Assembly (NCBI GenBank): GCA_024734495.1
Contig: JALMQS010000187.1
Location: 17,980,455 to 18,044,454, forward strand
DNA length: 64,000 bases
Source: Forficula auricularia
Taxonomy: Eukaryota > Arthropoda > Insecta > Dermaptera > Forficulidae
Direction of reading: 5' to 3'
A model generated the notes under the pieces. It was not told the origin of the DNA. It ran no database searches and saw only the letters and a list, made by a program, of their open reading frames with translations. This document shows, one piece after another, positions 47,311 to 59,576 of the stretch; position 1 is the stretch's first letter, and the number at the start of each line of letters is the position of its first letter. The position numbers were made by a program, and so were the translations under genes.

Positions 47311-48526
47311 TTAGTCTATCAGAGAAAAATTTTCTCCCTTTATCTTTTTCTCAGTTACTACTAAATTCATTTTTTAACAAGATAAAAATTAATAATCCCT
47401 CTATAAAGCCTCATTTATACAATTTCCGAAAATATAACACCACTTCAAGATCAAAATAAAAACAATATAAGCATATGCATTCGTTATTTAAATTATCTCT
47501 AAAGTATAAAGTCTACAAATTAGAACTCTCATTTTTTCCACTTCTAGAAATCAACAGTCCTTCAAAACTCGGATCCCTAAGTACTTTCGACCCCATAAAA
47601 TTTATTTTCTTTCTTCTAGAACTCCGGAGTCAAACTTGACCTATAGCTGTTGAACTTCTTGGATCCTTATCAATAGAAGAAAAGAAACACCGATAATTTG
47701 TGTGTGGCGCAGCAACATCAAAGCGATACTGTAACCGGCTGTAACTCATTCATCAACTCTTTCGTCACTAAATAAGAAGATAAATAATTAATTATGAATA
47801 TAAATCAATGATTAGATCTGTAAAATAAATAAAAATGTAAAAAAAATGAAAAAGACCCTACCACTTTGGGTGGCTAGAATAAATAAATAAAAGATAGGAA
47901 TTCTTAAATAACAAACAAACAAATATTATTAATTATGAAAGTGACAATTTATTTATTAAGTTCCTATATCGAATTCACAAACTCAGACGGGGCTTCTTGC
48001 GTCAGAGACTAATAGCCCTACAAATGGTAAAAGTACAAGAACTACATAAATTTCTATATAGAATAATTAATTTAAAAAATTAGCAAGAAAAAAATATATG
48101 TCTTTTATCAGTTCATAAATATTGAACAATTGAAATAAGAAATCACGTGAATTGAACCCTAGAGCCAGCCTAAAGAATTGTATGATTGTAGACGATCAGA
48201 AGTATATATATGTAAAGTGTGAGATTTAAAAGTATATTAAAATATTCTATTCTTAATTTGTTTCCTGACTTTTGATACTATAGTGCATTTTACCAGTAGT
48301 ATGAAGAATGATAATTTTATTATGTGTTAGTAGTGTTAGTGGAGGAGACGAATTTTTACTCAAGCTAATTCTGTATAATAATTTCTGCCCCCCACCATGT
48401 TTCATTTATACACGAGAAATGAAAAAATTGAGAAGAGTGAAATAAAAGATAAAATATATACCATTTATTTAAGAAAAATATACCCGATTCTGGGGGTTCC
48501 TTGAAACTACGGAACCCGGAGATTTT

Positions 48527-48540
48527 GCCCCCCCCCCCCC
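48527..48540 (+). repeat. C homopolymer (about 14)
   Basis: Lies between CCCGGAGATTTTG and ATCTCCTCGTACCCGGG, which are partly complementary. Origin unclear. Confidence 0.8.
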
Positions 48541-48823
48541 ATCTCCTCGTACCCGGGCAGAGACTTACAACGGTGACGTGATAACTAGCACAGTTTTCTT
48601 TCCTTTTAAAAAGGGGATGGTCAATTAATTTTTAATTTGATAAAAAAAGTGAGTTGAGTAGGTATGTTGTTTCTTCTTTCTAGGTAATTTTTTGAATGAT
48701 ATACTATATCTTAATACACATTAAACAAACATTTTACGCAAAATAATTTATAAAAAATCTCAACAACCAATAAAAATTTCCTACTAAAGAAATTGTTGAC
48801 CCTAAAGAAGAAACCACATTTCA

Positions 48824-48943
<120 letters not shown>

Positions 48944-51390
48944 TCAACCCCAATCCTGTAAAAAGTGGTTATCATTGGATAAATCCAGCCATAATAGCAA
49001 TGGGTGCAATGGCAATAACTTTGGGTGGTCTGGTTCCACGTCCCACCACTCAAATGTCTGGGGTGAATATATTATGTTTATAATTGGCTATAAATTGTAA
49101 TTTTTATAATTTCATTGTGGGTCAAAAATATTTTTTAACACATATGTATTTTTTACCGTACTCACACCATGCGCAGTACCTGGTCCACCTGCTTAGACCA
49201 GAGAGACTGGCCATTCCTTGTACAACTATCATAGACGGTACTATTACGCATTATTTCTAGTTGGGTCAAATCCGTACTAAAAAATGTGTCACCAGCTCTT
49301 GGACTACAAACACAGCACCCATAAAGCATATAATGAAAATGAGCTAATGGTTGTAATAATTTTTCAGCTATAATTTTTATTATAATATAGGTACATATAT
49401 TATCAGCTATAGTTTTTATTATAATAGCTGTTAGTATTAAAAATTACATATGGGTGTGGAATTTAATCCAAGAAGGCATATAAATCTCCAGAGGGAAAGA
49501 TGTTGAATGTAAGCCAGATTTGATATCAAAAGAAGAATCATTTCTTTTAAGCAGCCCGGGTGCATAAGATCTTTTCATGCATCCAATAATATAAACTAAA
49601 AGTAATTATGATGCAAGCTTATTTTACATTATTCTCATTCGAAATGCTAATCTCTTGCATGAATTATCCGTCCCGATAGAAGTCGATGATCTTGTAATCC
49701 ATGTTTACTAACTATACAGCTGCCGATTTAAAAAAAAAAACTACACTTGTACAGGTTAATGATTTTTCAAATCGAATGTTGCGGCAATCATTTTTGCTAA
49801 AAAATTGATTGCATAAATACAAACAAACAAACAAAAAAAAGTAAAATTGCTGGAATAATTATTTTAATTAGAGTTGAATAGTACTTAGATGATTTATGTG
49901 GTTGTTATTATTATTATGACTCATCCAACGAGCGAAACAAAAAATGCGCTTTTCGCTTTATAAACAAATGGAAAACCCTTTCAAATTGTTTACCAAGTGT
50001 CGAAAAGCGATTTATGAAAAGGCTAATTGAATTGAATTATTTGCAATTTACTTTGCTTTGTATTACTACAATAGAACATTGCAAGAAAAAGGAAAAAAAA
50101 TATTTTTATTAATTGCGTTTAGAAGAATCATGGCCATTTAACGCTCTGTTTACTCCACGATGAGGAATCATGGTCGCGAGCCAATAGGGGCCACGATTAG
50201 CAAAGCACCACCTTTTGAGGGAAATAAATATCTATTATCCAAGTTACTTCATTCTTTTCCTATTCTTTTAGCATAATCAATCTTCCGCGTGACTTTTACT
50301 TTATTGTCAAATTACATCATTCCATGTCTTTTCTTTAATATATTAAAAGAATAATTTTAATTAAGGAATTCCTATTTTTCTATATATTTAAGGTAGTTAG
50401 TTGTTTAGCGACAATACTAGCAAAAAGTTAATGCTAGATTATATAGAACAGACAATAAGGATTCATAATTCATAAGCCTAAAACTTTTTGCTGTTTATGT
50501 ACCACTACTAGCCAATCCCGTGCTCGTTTGACAAATCTGGCAACACTGTCCAAGCTTGCAAATATTTTATCATAGGAATGTCAGATAAAGTACATTATAA
50601 ATGGAGATTTATAAAACAAAAAGTTCTTAATAAGCGATTGAAAGCTGTGCGACAATGGCTGAAGCGAAAAAACGTCAAAAAAGTACTAAAGTTAACCCAC
50701 TTTTTAGGTTAAATAAATCCGTTGTTGCCAGCTTGTTTTTAATGTAAATTTTTCTTTATACATTTTTCATTATTTATTCATTATTACCTCAGAAACTGGG
50801 TTGTAACTTTGAATCAAAATCATCTTAAAATATGTATTAGTTATTGTTTAATGTTGGTTTAGTTTTTTATAACAATGGTAAGAAGAGTTTCTTAATTATA
50901 ATAAAATATGTATGTAAACTTTCCGATATCCCGTATAGTGCAATGTATAAGAGTCTGAAAAACTCTATCTTTAGAATTTAATATCTCCGGAACTATATTG
51001 TTCATAAATTTCGTTTACACCAATCGATGCCGAAGTATTTAAATAATAATCTGTCTAAATTTCTAAAAAAATCCTAAGAAAACTCATATGGTGAAACAAC
51101 TACCTTAAGTTAAGTTTATATTTGTAGGTATATCTGTTTTCCCTTACAGAGACTCAACTAAACGAAAAGGAAATTCTGCATTATCTAGCTCCCTCAATTC
51201 ACCTTCTACACTCTCTCATTTTATTATAAATTCTTTACCATAGCATTTGTTTTAATCAGATAAAGTCAATAATCTTCATTAAAAAATCTTATTCAGACGA
51301 ATCACCTGATCTAGACAGGTTCAAATCACCATCATAGACAAATAAGATACAAATCAAACAAATGCCTTTGCAAAGAGACTCGTTTCAATC

Positions 51391-51540
51391 TTTCCCGTAA
51401 GTTACAAACTTAAATCTTTCAAGAATCGCTTTTACGGGTACTTTGGTTTTCAATTAAACTTTTTTAATTTTCCCCTCAACCCCTCTGGCCAATAGGTGTT
51501 GTCTCTTTTGATGTAACCTCTTGCATTTTTATTACAAAAA
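51391..51540 (+). mobile_element. Non-LTR retrotransposon 3' end, decayed
   Basis: 51391-51495 encodes FPVSYKLKSFKNRFYGYFGF and on to SGQ-stop, a degenerate form of the YNL--FK-R---YL C-terminus. The 3' UTR has TCTTTTGATGTAACCTCTTG, matching the L1/L2 tail. Confidence 0.6.
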
Positions 51541-52619
51541 AAAGCAAAAACTTTTTATACTGAATGAGATCTAAACAGGGATAAGGTATTTGGGAATTAT
51601 AGAACACTTTTATTTTCAAGCTAAAAGGATTCTTAAAGAAAAATGTTTTAAAAAATTGTAAAAGTGTAAAATCAATTTATAGCTCTAAAGATGATCTAAT
51701 AAAAGATCGAAAGCTTTGAAATAACACATTAATATGTTATTTATTGACTGAAAACATGATACTCCTAAAATTCAAAAGTTTTATGGTCGATCGAAATGTC
51801 TTAACGAAGAAATTAATTTTCTAATTTCCGCCCCGGCTGACACCTAGCCCCCGAAAAAGCCTGCAAGCAAAAGCCATTTGGAAAGATATCCACACACCGT
51901 TTACTCATTTCATTGAAATCTGTTAAGCATATACCTTTATTTTTTATATTATTTTATTTATTCTTTATACATGATAAAAAAGTCTATTTGATATTTACTA
52001 CTTTACATCATCTACATCTTTTCCAAGTGTATTTCAGAAATCGCAATTTAACTTCAGAAAACCTCCATGTAGGTATTTCACTTCTAGTTATTGAGAATTC
52101 TGAAATTCAATTGGGATTTCTGCAATACAATTGAGGGTTTCTCAAATTAACTTGATATTTTCTGAAATAAAATTTGAAAAGGTCTATTTATATTTTGTAT
52201 AATATTGATTTAAATAGTAAGCTGTGTTTTTTAAAACTCATTCCCTAATTCCTCAAAAACGGATTTCAATTCACTCCGTGTTTATCTCAAGTATTCATAT
52301 TCATACATTTTTTCTAAACTCTGTGTTTGGGAAGCAATTTACATTTTTTTTCAAAAATTCCTTTCAGTCATATAGATACTTATACTAAATCCTCACCATT
52401 CTTCAGATCAGAATCCTACCACCCCTCCCCCCTAAAATCTTCTAATATTAACTCTTCTCCGAAAACCAAAGCTGCTGAGAATTTACAGGCCATGATAGAT
52501 ACTTTTACAAAGAGGAAAACAATCAAGAAGTAGAAAAAGGTTATCAATCCCATTTTACTGGTTATCTCCTCTTTACATCCTCCAAACCCTGCAACGTTTG
52601 GTGCCCTGAAGACCCAGTA

Positions 52620-53174
52620 GAAATAAGCTGACATGTTCTAATGAAGCCATCCACTTGACTTTACCATACAACCTGGCCCCGAAAATTATTTATAATCATG
52701 TAGGGGGAGGTTAGTTTTTGCATTTTTATACTTCTGGGGTCCCACTGATTATGTATACAAAATTTACAAAATACCCTTCCACCCCTCTTAATTTTGGGTC
52801 GATATGCACCAAAATCTAATCAGCTCTTTATTTCAATGAACCAAAACTACGTGTGAAATTTGGTTTCGATATTCACACTAGTTTTTGAGCTAGCTCGTCC
52901 ACAAAAATTTGGTAACTCACAGACTAATTAACTAACAGACAACCAGACTAACAAACATTTTGACAAAACAATTATTATCTCGAAAAATATAATTTTTTCG
53001 ATGTTCACTTATTAGAGATTTTTTGTAGAGGGAAATGCCGTGGTTTTGCTCAATTTTTTTAATCAAAATAGTTTAAGCCATTTTTTAGATATTTTGAAAA
53101 AAAGAAGGAAAAAAACCACTTTTTTCATGCACGATTACAATACTTAACCATACCCTGTATGGTAAAGTAAAAAG
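52620..53174 (+). mobile_element. Helentron-like element, family B, copy 4
   Basis: AAATAAGCTGACATGTTCTA and GACTTTACCATACAACCTGG at the left; ACCATACCCTGTATGGTAAA at the right. The internal ~115-bp unit is truncated; the GGGTCGATATGCACC module is intact. Confidence 0.6.
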
Positions 53175-53317
53175 GAACAACGATATCAATAACAATATTT
53201 TCCTTAGAGATATCGGGAAATCCCCCCCCCCCCCCATTTTAGACAACTTTAACTTAATCTCACTGGATGATTCCTAATTTTGACACTCGGGTTTTATTCC
53301 CTATCCCCCATTCTGGG

Positions 53318-53849
53318 TAGTGCTGCCGTGAGCTTTTATTTGAATGTACTATTCATTTTAGTAAAATGTACTGTAATGGGTTAAAAAATCGAGCCACTTT
53401 ATTTAAACTAAATAACCTCTTAAAACTTCATAAATACTCGCTACAGAACTACCATTATCTAATTCTACTAATCCTAAAAACGAATCACATACTTTTTTGG
53501 TTTCGGATGAATAATACCTTAACAATATAGCTAAAGATTTTTTACTAGACACATCCGTTGTTTCATCTATGATTATTGAGAAAAATGTTGTGTTGTCAAG
53601 AGATACAATTTTTGTCGTAACATATGGTCCTATTTTTTGATTTATTATTTTTGTAGTTTTCGTTCTACTTGCTTTATTATATTGTTATTTCAAAGCTTAT
53701 ATTTTTTAGGACTGTATTATGTATCATAATTAAATATTTTATGGAATGTACAAGAAACTAAATTATTTTAATGTTAATGTAGGTACTAGTGTACTTTTTA
53801 ACTAAAACTGTACTGTAAATAATAAATTTTTACTGTAACGGCAGCACTG
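53318..53849 (-). mobile_element. Internally deleted hAT transposon
   Basis: 532 bp with ends TAGTGCTGCCGT and ACGGCAGCACTG (inverted). Flanks ATTCTGGG and ATTCTGAT suggest a diverged 8-bp target duplication. The interior keeps a transposase fragment on the minus strand. Confidence 0.75.
53403..53641 (-). pseudogene. hAT transposase fragment
   Basis: Minus-strand frame of about 79 codons between stops: IGPYVTTKIVSLDNTTFFSI then IIDETTDVSSKKSLAILLRY and YSSETKKVCDSFLGLVEL, ending at TAA. F-II-DETTDVS-K-SLAI--RY and V-D-FLGLVE are the DUF4371/RNase H-like start of hAT-type (ZMYM/ZNF862-like) transposases, with the first catalytic Asp in IDET. The rest of the enzyme is missing. Confidence 0.82.
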
Positions 53850-54649
53850 ATTCTGATATATAATTAAAAATAATCCATCCATCCATCTTGGTTCTAGTAA
53901 TTCATAACCTCTTATGATTTACTTTAATCTAATCTAATCATTGGCATCTCGTGCTCTTGATTTACTATTATGGTTTTAATAAATTTGAGATTACGCGATT
54001 TCACTTTGGCGAACTTGGGGAAATACGAACCGTGAAAAAATTCTCTGTGTATAAATCCATTTCAGATATCCATAATATTTCCCCCAAAATATAGTTTTCT
54101 AGTAGAATACTTTTTTTTACAGAAAAAAAATATACTTTAATTTAAAATATACATAATATATTTATTTTATTATGATCTGACTAATTTCTCCATTAATTTC
54201 ATATATCATTTTTTCTCTTTGCTGTTTTTATTGGTTATTAAGTAGTTATCGAAGAAACACTTTTTACTTAAATTTCAAGAGCTAATTAAAGAAATATTAA
54301 ATAATTCATAATGTTGATTTGGATTTTCAAATTCGTAAATAAATACTACAGTTTTTACTCTCTTTTTTCCTTCGGTTTTTTAATTCTCAAATGTTTGAAT
54401 TGTCGGAACAAGACAGAGACTTCGAAATACAGTATAAACATTTTTCCTGGGTAGTGGTATTCAGGGAACCCCCTACTCACTATTTATTATATCGATATAC
54501 CTACTTCTTTTTAGGAGGACGGCACTATAGGCTAGACACACAGTCGATTTTCGGTCGAGCGATAGTTTAGTTGATGGACATAAATATATTAAGTAAGGTG
54601 CATACACAACACAACTGCAGATCAGCTCGATTATTTAATAACTAAACCC

Positions 54650-54740
54650 ACCCTACATGATTATAAATAGGTAATTTTAGGGGCCAGATTGTATGGTAAA
54701 GTCAAGTGGATGGCCACATCAGAACACGTCAGCTTATTTC
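54650..54740 (-). mobile_element. Family B 5'-end fragment
   Basis: Reverse complement of the B start: GGCCAGATTGTATGGTAAAG, TCAAGTGGATGGCCACATCA, GAACACGTCAGCTTATTTC. Truncated. Confidence 0.65.
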
Positions 54741-55045
54741 TTTTTTTTTATTATTATTGATTGAAGATAAAATTGTATATCTATCTCTCTTGCAGTGCTT
54801 ATCAGTATCGATAAAGCCGCCCTAGAAGAGCGGATATCATGGACTTCCGTTCTTAGTAAATAGTGACTCCTTACGAATGTAATTTTCCGAATTAGATGGC
54901 AGTTTATCCTTAAGCCTTTCTTTTCCTAGCAAGTGTTCACGATGGTCGATTGCAAAGAAGGAAGGTGGGATGGGGTGGGGGGGGGGGGCAGGAATGTGCA
55001 ATGAGAAGGGCGGAGGCTTGAATATGCAGAGCGCAGAGGCCTTAC

Positions 55046-55217
55046 CTCGCAAAGGACGACTCCCGTCTCCAGCCGATGGATGAAGGTGTCGACGGTGACG
55101 TGCAGGTGCGGGTACAGCATATTCAGCCACTCGGCCAAATCCTCCTTCATCGCGTACAGATATTCCTCGCTGGAACGGAAGGGCCGAAAGCCCCGCGTGT
55201 CTTTCAACAAGGCCATC
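55046..55217 (-). CDS. pigs: GAS2-like/pigs coding exon 1: start codon and CH domain N-terminus
   Basis: On the minus strand a strong acceptor (pyrimidine-rich tract then CAG, ending at 55218) is followed by one base and then ATG at 55216-55214. The 57 codons begin [20 protein letters not shown] and continue with an [11 protein letters not shown] block, ending [10 protein letters not shown] just before a GTAAGG donor. RPFRSSE and AMKEDLA.WLN are hallmark motifs of the GAS2/GAS2L CH domain N-terminus, including the first actin-binding helix. This ATG is chosen because family members also start only a few residues before the RPF-SSE motif. The acceptor just before ATG means a non-coding 5' exon should exist to the right; I could not identify it in 55218-64000. 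The exon joins exon 2 in phase 0 (LCE to HANAV). Confidence 0.9.
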
Positions 55218-55550
55218 CTGTAAAGCAAAATATTCTTGTCATATTCGCCTTTACTCAGATTTATTCTTATCATTACTAATATTTCTCGAATATTAAAGAC
55301 AATCAAAGCGATAGGGTGTAAATGCTCTTATAAATATCTTAATCCCCTTTTAGCTTTATCAAATAAGATAAAGATGATTAAAGTTCGTCCCATTGATTGT
55401 GTTATTGTTTTCTTTGGCAAGTCCAATGAGATAATTAATTAATTGAACAGTTTTTATTTTGCCGAGAGTACCAGAGTTGTTGATTCATAAAGAGAAACAA
55501 AGAGGATGTCCTCTGCTTGATGCAAATAAACATACACACATTTATATCAA

Positions 55551-56138
55551 ATCGCACAGCGTGCACAGTCCAAGTTCGAGCATTGGCTTGGCCGTACACG
55601 CTGTCCGCTATTTATACAACCATTTCAAGCCAATTTCGACCCCACTGCAGCTCAGAATTTATTTGAGATACAGAGCTGAAATTATACACATGCAATTATG
55701 TAATCCATCTTGAGGAGAGTACCAAATTTCAATAATATAATAATAATAAATAAACATTAAATAGATTCTGAGATATGGACCTGAGAAAATAGATAATTTT
55801 GGCACTCACTCACTCACTGACAGATCATCGAAACATCTAGGGTACTTCCAATCATCCCAGCATCATGAAATTTCGCCTGCTAGTAGAGTTTGGGACACAA
55901 ACAAAGGAAAAATTCCAAAAACCCAAACTTTCTATCTTTCAACCCCTTCAAAATGCGGGGAGTTTCAAAAATGAAAATTCTAGCCCGTTGGATCAAACTC
56001 AACCAAATTTTCTATACATATTCTGTGGGCCCCCTGAAGGCTATAAATGCAAGAACTACCCACCCAAAATAGGGGGTGGGGTCAAAAATGAAAATTCTAG
56101 TGCTTTGGACCAACGGGCTTCCTCATAGCTTACAAAAA
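55551..56138. mobile_element. Helentron-like segment nested in Penelope copy P2
   Basis: Begins with a hairpin (CACAGCGTGCACAGTCCAAG ... CTTGGCCGTACACGCTGT) and holds reverse complements of the family B ~115-bp repeats (CAAACTCAACCAAATTTTCT, GGGCCCCCTGAAGGC). Related to but distinct from family B. Confidence 0.45.
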
Positions 56139-56146
56139 AAAAGAGA

Positions 56147-56362
56147 AATCTCAACCAAAATATTCTATAAAAAACAGGACAAGTTATAAAAAGTAGTGAT
56201 TCTAGTGAGTAGCCAAGTTAAATTCGGCAAGAATAATTAATTTGAGAAAATAGTAGATCTCTAAACTTAATTATTCTTGGCGAATTTAACTTGGATACTC
56301 ACTAAATTTCACTACTTTTTCGAACTTGGTCTGTTTTTTAACAGAATGTTTTGGTTGAGATT
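56147..56362. mobile_element. 216-bp foldback MITE of unknown family
   Basis: Arms of about 95 bp starting AATCTCAACCAAAATATTCT / complement, with internal CAAGTTAAATTCGGCAAG and its inverse. No clear target duplication. Confidence 0.65.
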
Positions 56363-56482
56363 ATATATGTTCTGAAAATTATTTTTTAATTCTAACTGGG
56401 TTTCGGCTAAGGAAGAACAAAAATTTTTCAATATCCACGCGATACTGACCCCATGAAAAATAATATTTATAATTAAAAAAGA

Positions 56483-56517
56483 CTGATGATGACGGCCAAG
56501 TCTTCGAAACTATAGTC
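56483..56517 (+). ncRNA. Hammerhead-ribozyme-like motif, copy in P2
   Basis: CTGATGA, GACGGC-CAA-GTCTTC, GAAA, ACTATAGT and GTC; as at 24442 but stem II has one mismatch, so it is probably weaker. Confidence 0.45.
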
Positions 56518-57013
56518 TCAAACAAATAAATAATATATACATATAAAATATTTATATATTTAATATATATATGTGTGTATGTTTATTTACATCAAGCAGA
56601 GGACTACCTCTTTGTTTCTCTTTATGAAGATAATTAATTCCTTGCTTGATTTTTTAGCCAAACAAAAATATATTTGTTTTTTTATTCATGACATATTTTG
56701 GGCTGATGGATGGCTATTAGCCTTTTTAATTTACACATAATATATTGAGACGGCCTTGTTGTGTGGGGTCTGCCTCTCAACAAGGTAGGGAGACCACGCC
56801 TTGTTCTGCGATCATAGCGATCCAGGCAACAGAACTCAAATCCAGTTTAGGTAAATTAAGAGATTAATCCCTAATCTAGATTTTGGACACTTGAACAGTT
56901 ATAAATAAAATGTCGTTGACTTGAAATTCATTCAAATCTGAACCTGCATAAAATTTACAGACTATTTCTATTTTTTGTATTTCCACTTAACTGTAACTGT
57001 TCAGTTGGAAAAA

Positions 57014-57090
57014 GCATCCGAATAGATTCAGAAGTTAAGCGGCATTTAGCTAGGTTAGTTCTTAGATGAGTGATCGCCAAGACATTGTGA
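57014..57090 (+). mobile_element. 5S rRNA-like segment (SINE3-type head or 5S pseudogene)
   Basis: Holds AGAAGTTAAGC, GCTAGGTTAGTTCTTAGATG and AGTGATCGCC in the order and spacing of the internal promoter and 3' half of 5S rRNA (box A AAGTTAAGC; box C GGTTAGTACTTGGATGGGTGACC). About 10 substitutions from consensus. No full-length 5S gene: the 5' part is degraded, so a 5S-derived SINE or dispersed pseudogene is likely. Confidence 0.65.
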
Positions 57091-57639
57091 ATTGTGATAA
57101 TTATAGTTGTAATACCAAGATATTTTGAATTCATTTTTAAGCATTTTTAATATGGATTTGACTCTAGACAAAAAGAGGTAGAATTTTTACAACTTAAGCC
57201 ATTCATAATCATTATGTTTATGGTAGCAATTGCTGTGAATTGATAGAAAGTCACAACTATACCAGTTTCCCTTTTAAGCTTTTACAATTGTTTCCAGAGT
57301 GAGATGGGAGCTACAGAACTTAGAATTAGTCGAGGTACACACTCTTAGCGACTTTTTGTGGAAGACGAATATGAAAAGCGACAATGGGGTGTCATGCTTG
57401 TTTTTGGGTTTTCTACTGCCCATTTACAGTTTTAAACGACAACGACTACAGAATTAAGCTATTCTTGACTTCTAGACATCTCCATCTCTTCGAAAAATTT
57501 TCAATTATTTGACTTTAAGCCAAATTAGAACAGATTTTCTTCTCTTCATAATTGGAAATGTTATTTTTGACACAATTAAAAGAATATGTAAAAAAAGAAA
57601 AACGCAGTATTATTATGCTTTTATAATATTAATTCATAG

Positions 57640-57870
57640 GGAACACGTCTAGTCATGAGAGATTACTTAGGGATATTTTGGAGGATAAGATAGGAAAAAA
57701 TTGAAGGGAAAGACCTAGAGTAGAATATTTTCCCAGAATATGTGATTTAGGACTTTTAAAGAAGTGAAAAAGTTGGCATGGGATAAAGTTGAATGAGGGT
57801 GGGCGTTTGTGTCAAACCAGTCTTTTAAGACAGTAGGTACACTCAATGCTGATGAAAATATTAAAAAATA
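57640..57870 (+). mobile_element. Non-LTR retrotransposon 3' coding fragment, another family
   Basis: One frame reads SHERLLRDILEDKIGKN*RE then RPRVEYFPRICDLGLLKK*; the next frame continues EVKKLAWDKVE*GWAFVSNQ and SFKTVGTLNADE-like sequence. LL-DILE-KI-GK--RGRPR-EY, E-K-LAWDR and FVSNQSL-TVGTLNAD match the C-terminal part of a distinct LINE clade. Two stops and a frameshift show it is dead. Confidence 0.65.
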
Positions 57871-58244
57871 TTGAACATATGATCAAATTTTTTTTTAATT
57901 GAAAAGTTTTTGTTTTGCCGAGAGAGATTCTTAATAAAAAATGAATTCTATTCACTCAAGAGAGAATAGCGATCTATTTTACAGATCACTTCATTCATCA
58001 TTGTATTAATGAATGAACATTGAACATATTTTTTTAATAAAACCCGTGAGAAAAAAATCAATAAAGTACTTGAAATATGAATTTTATATAAAACGCTGAA
58101 AAATGCTCGAAAATTCAACTAGAAATGTTTTTAAAAATTAAATAATTAAGAAAAATAAAATGAAATTATAAATGAGTATTTAAGAATATTTACACATTGA
58201 AGTTCAAGGATGAATGGGATGAATAAGTTTTTGTCCTTGTCAGG

Positions 58245-58300
58245 AATTCGAACCCACGCCTTCCTTTTAGAAACAAAGTCTCTATAGAGAAATTCAAAGA
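58245..58300 (-). other. Weak B-box-like sequence
   Basis: Minus strand GTGGGTTCGAATTCCTG resembles a tRNA T-arm/B box. No A box or cloverleaf could be made, so a decayed SINE is possible. Confidence 0.25.
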
Positions 58301-59576
58301 TGAATTCAAAATTCAATAGGTACATAATAATGAGAGAATTATATATTCATACGTATTGTCAATATCTGAGTAACATTATTTCACTTTTTATCTAAATACT
58401 TTTATTATAATATAATAAACTGTGGAATTGCTCAAGTTGTTTCTGCTTTATATATTCGTTTGATTCTTTATTTAATTATAGCTATTATTGTTATTGTTTA
58501 ACTATAATTAACAACCTACATTATACTAATCGATTGAATAGTTTGTTTGATCAAACGGTAAATAAGATAAGAATTGCAGCTGAAATCCAAAATCGCAATT
58601 AATGTTGACACTTAATCTTCTAGGGCTAATCCCATATGAATTGATCAAGGATTACCGAGATAAGTCCTGATTTATCATGTCTTTTATTTTAGAATCTGTT
58701 CTTCAGTGAAATTTAAAAGATTTTCTTGCCGAGAGTAGCGGTTGTTGATTTTATAAGAAAATCATTGATGTGTGTCTTCTTCTTGAGATAATATGTTATT
58801 GAGTATCTTTAATATGTGACAAGGAGTGTCACTCTCTCTGAATCAAACCCAAATGTAACAAAAATTTATGGAATTTATTAGAATTTCAAAAAAATTCATC
58901 TTTTCAAAACTCAGCTCTAGGTTTAAGTAATTTGATGGTAATGGAATACCAGTTTTCTTGAATTTATGATAAGTAATAAAGGTAATATTTTTTGAATTTC
59001 TACCAGCTGGGAATCCGCGTGTGATTTAGTTTTATATAAACTGTTATGCAAAATTATCGCATTACTATTAATTTTTTTTTTTTTATAAAGACAAATTTGT
59101 TGTAGTGAATTTCATATTATTTTAGCCAAAACAAATAAATAATTATAATTATACAATATACTCTTAAATTTAGGTTCTTTTTTACTCAATCAAGTTCTAG
59201 GAGTGCTAAAGAATATAGATTAAAGTCAATTTTTCCAAGCGTTCCAGTAGTTTTTTTTTTAGAAATGAATACAAAAATAAATGTGTATTTTATTGTAATC
59301 ATTGAGAATAAATTGGTGTTTTACAATTTTTTTTTAAAGATCCCAAAAAGGGCTTAAAATATTTTGGTAAAAAAAAAATTAAGCAAATTCAAAGCGTTAT
59401 GGACTGCAAAAACCTTTGTATAGCAATATCTATATTGTAGAATGCTTTTGAAAAATAAACTGCAACGGATCGTTGCTAAACTTTATCCAAATTCATTTGA
59501 AATATTAATATGTTTGTTCCTTTATTATTAATCAGATATCACTTGCAATTTGTAGTTCATATTGACATTAATTCAA

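Larger units (their letters stand above)
53250..53935 (+). mobile_element. tRNA-like repeat interrupted by a hAT element
   Basis: 53281-53317 (CACTCGGGTTTTATTCCCTA) and 53850-53930 (ATTCTGATATATAATTAAAA, then ATCCATCCATCC) are the two halves of a family member like 27340-27434. The hAT copy 53318-53849 lies between them. Confidence 0.5.
55441..56627. mobile_element. Penelope-like foldback, composite copy P2
   Basis: 1187 bp between 12-bp direct repeats AGATAATTAATT (55429-55440 and 56628-56639). Left end has the T-rich start plus GCCGAGAGTACCAGAG and GATGCAAATAAACATACACA; right end has the inverted counterpart ending ACCTCTTTGTTTCTCTTTAT. The middle is filled by a Helentron-like segment (55551-56138) and a separate foldback (56147-56362). 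Confidence 0.65.

Noticed and set aside
51913..52134. 73-codon plus-strand frame
   Set aside because: Hydrophobic, AT-driven composition, no splice signals or known domain.
53221..53236. C-run considered as a rolling-circle origin or telomere-like repeat
   Set aside because: Plain homopolymer next to a repeat; many similar runs occur in the window.
54837..55130. 97-codon minus-strand frame overlapping coding exon 1
   Set aside because: Different frame from the conserved CH-domain reading; Pro/His-rich composition is a shadow effect plus a G-run in the intron.
56752..56785. Inverted CCTTGTTG...CAACAAGG considered as a transposon end
   Set aside because: Short arms, no second copy and no target duplication found; too little to call.
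57014..57090. Functional 5S rRNA gene
   Set aside because: The 5' half is not recognisable and the internal promoter has many substitutions; no terminator-flanked 120-base unit.
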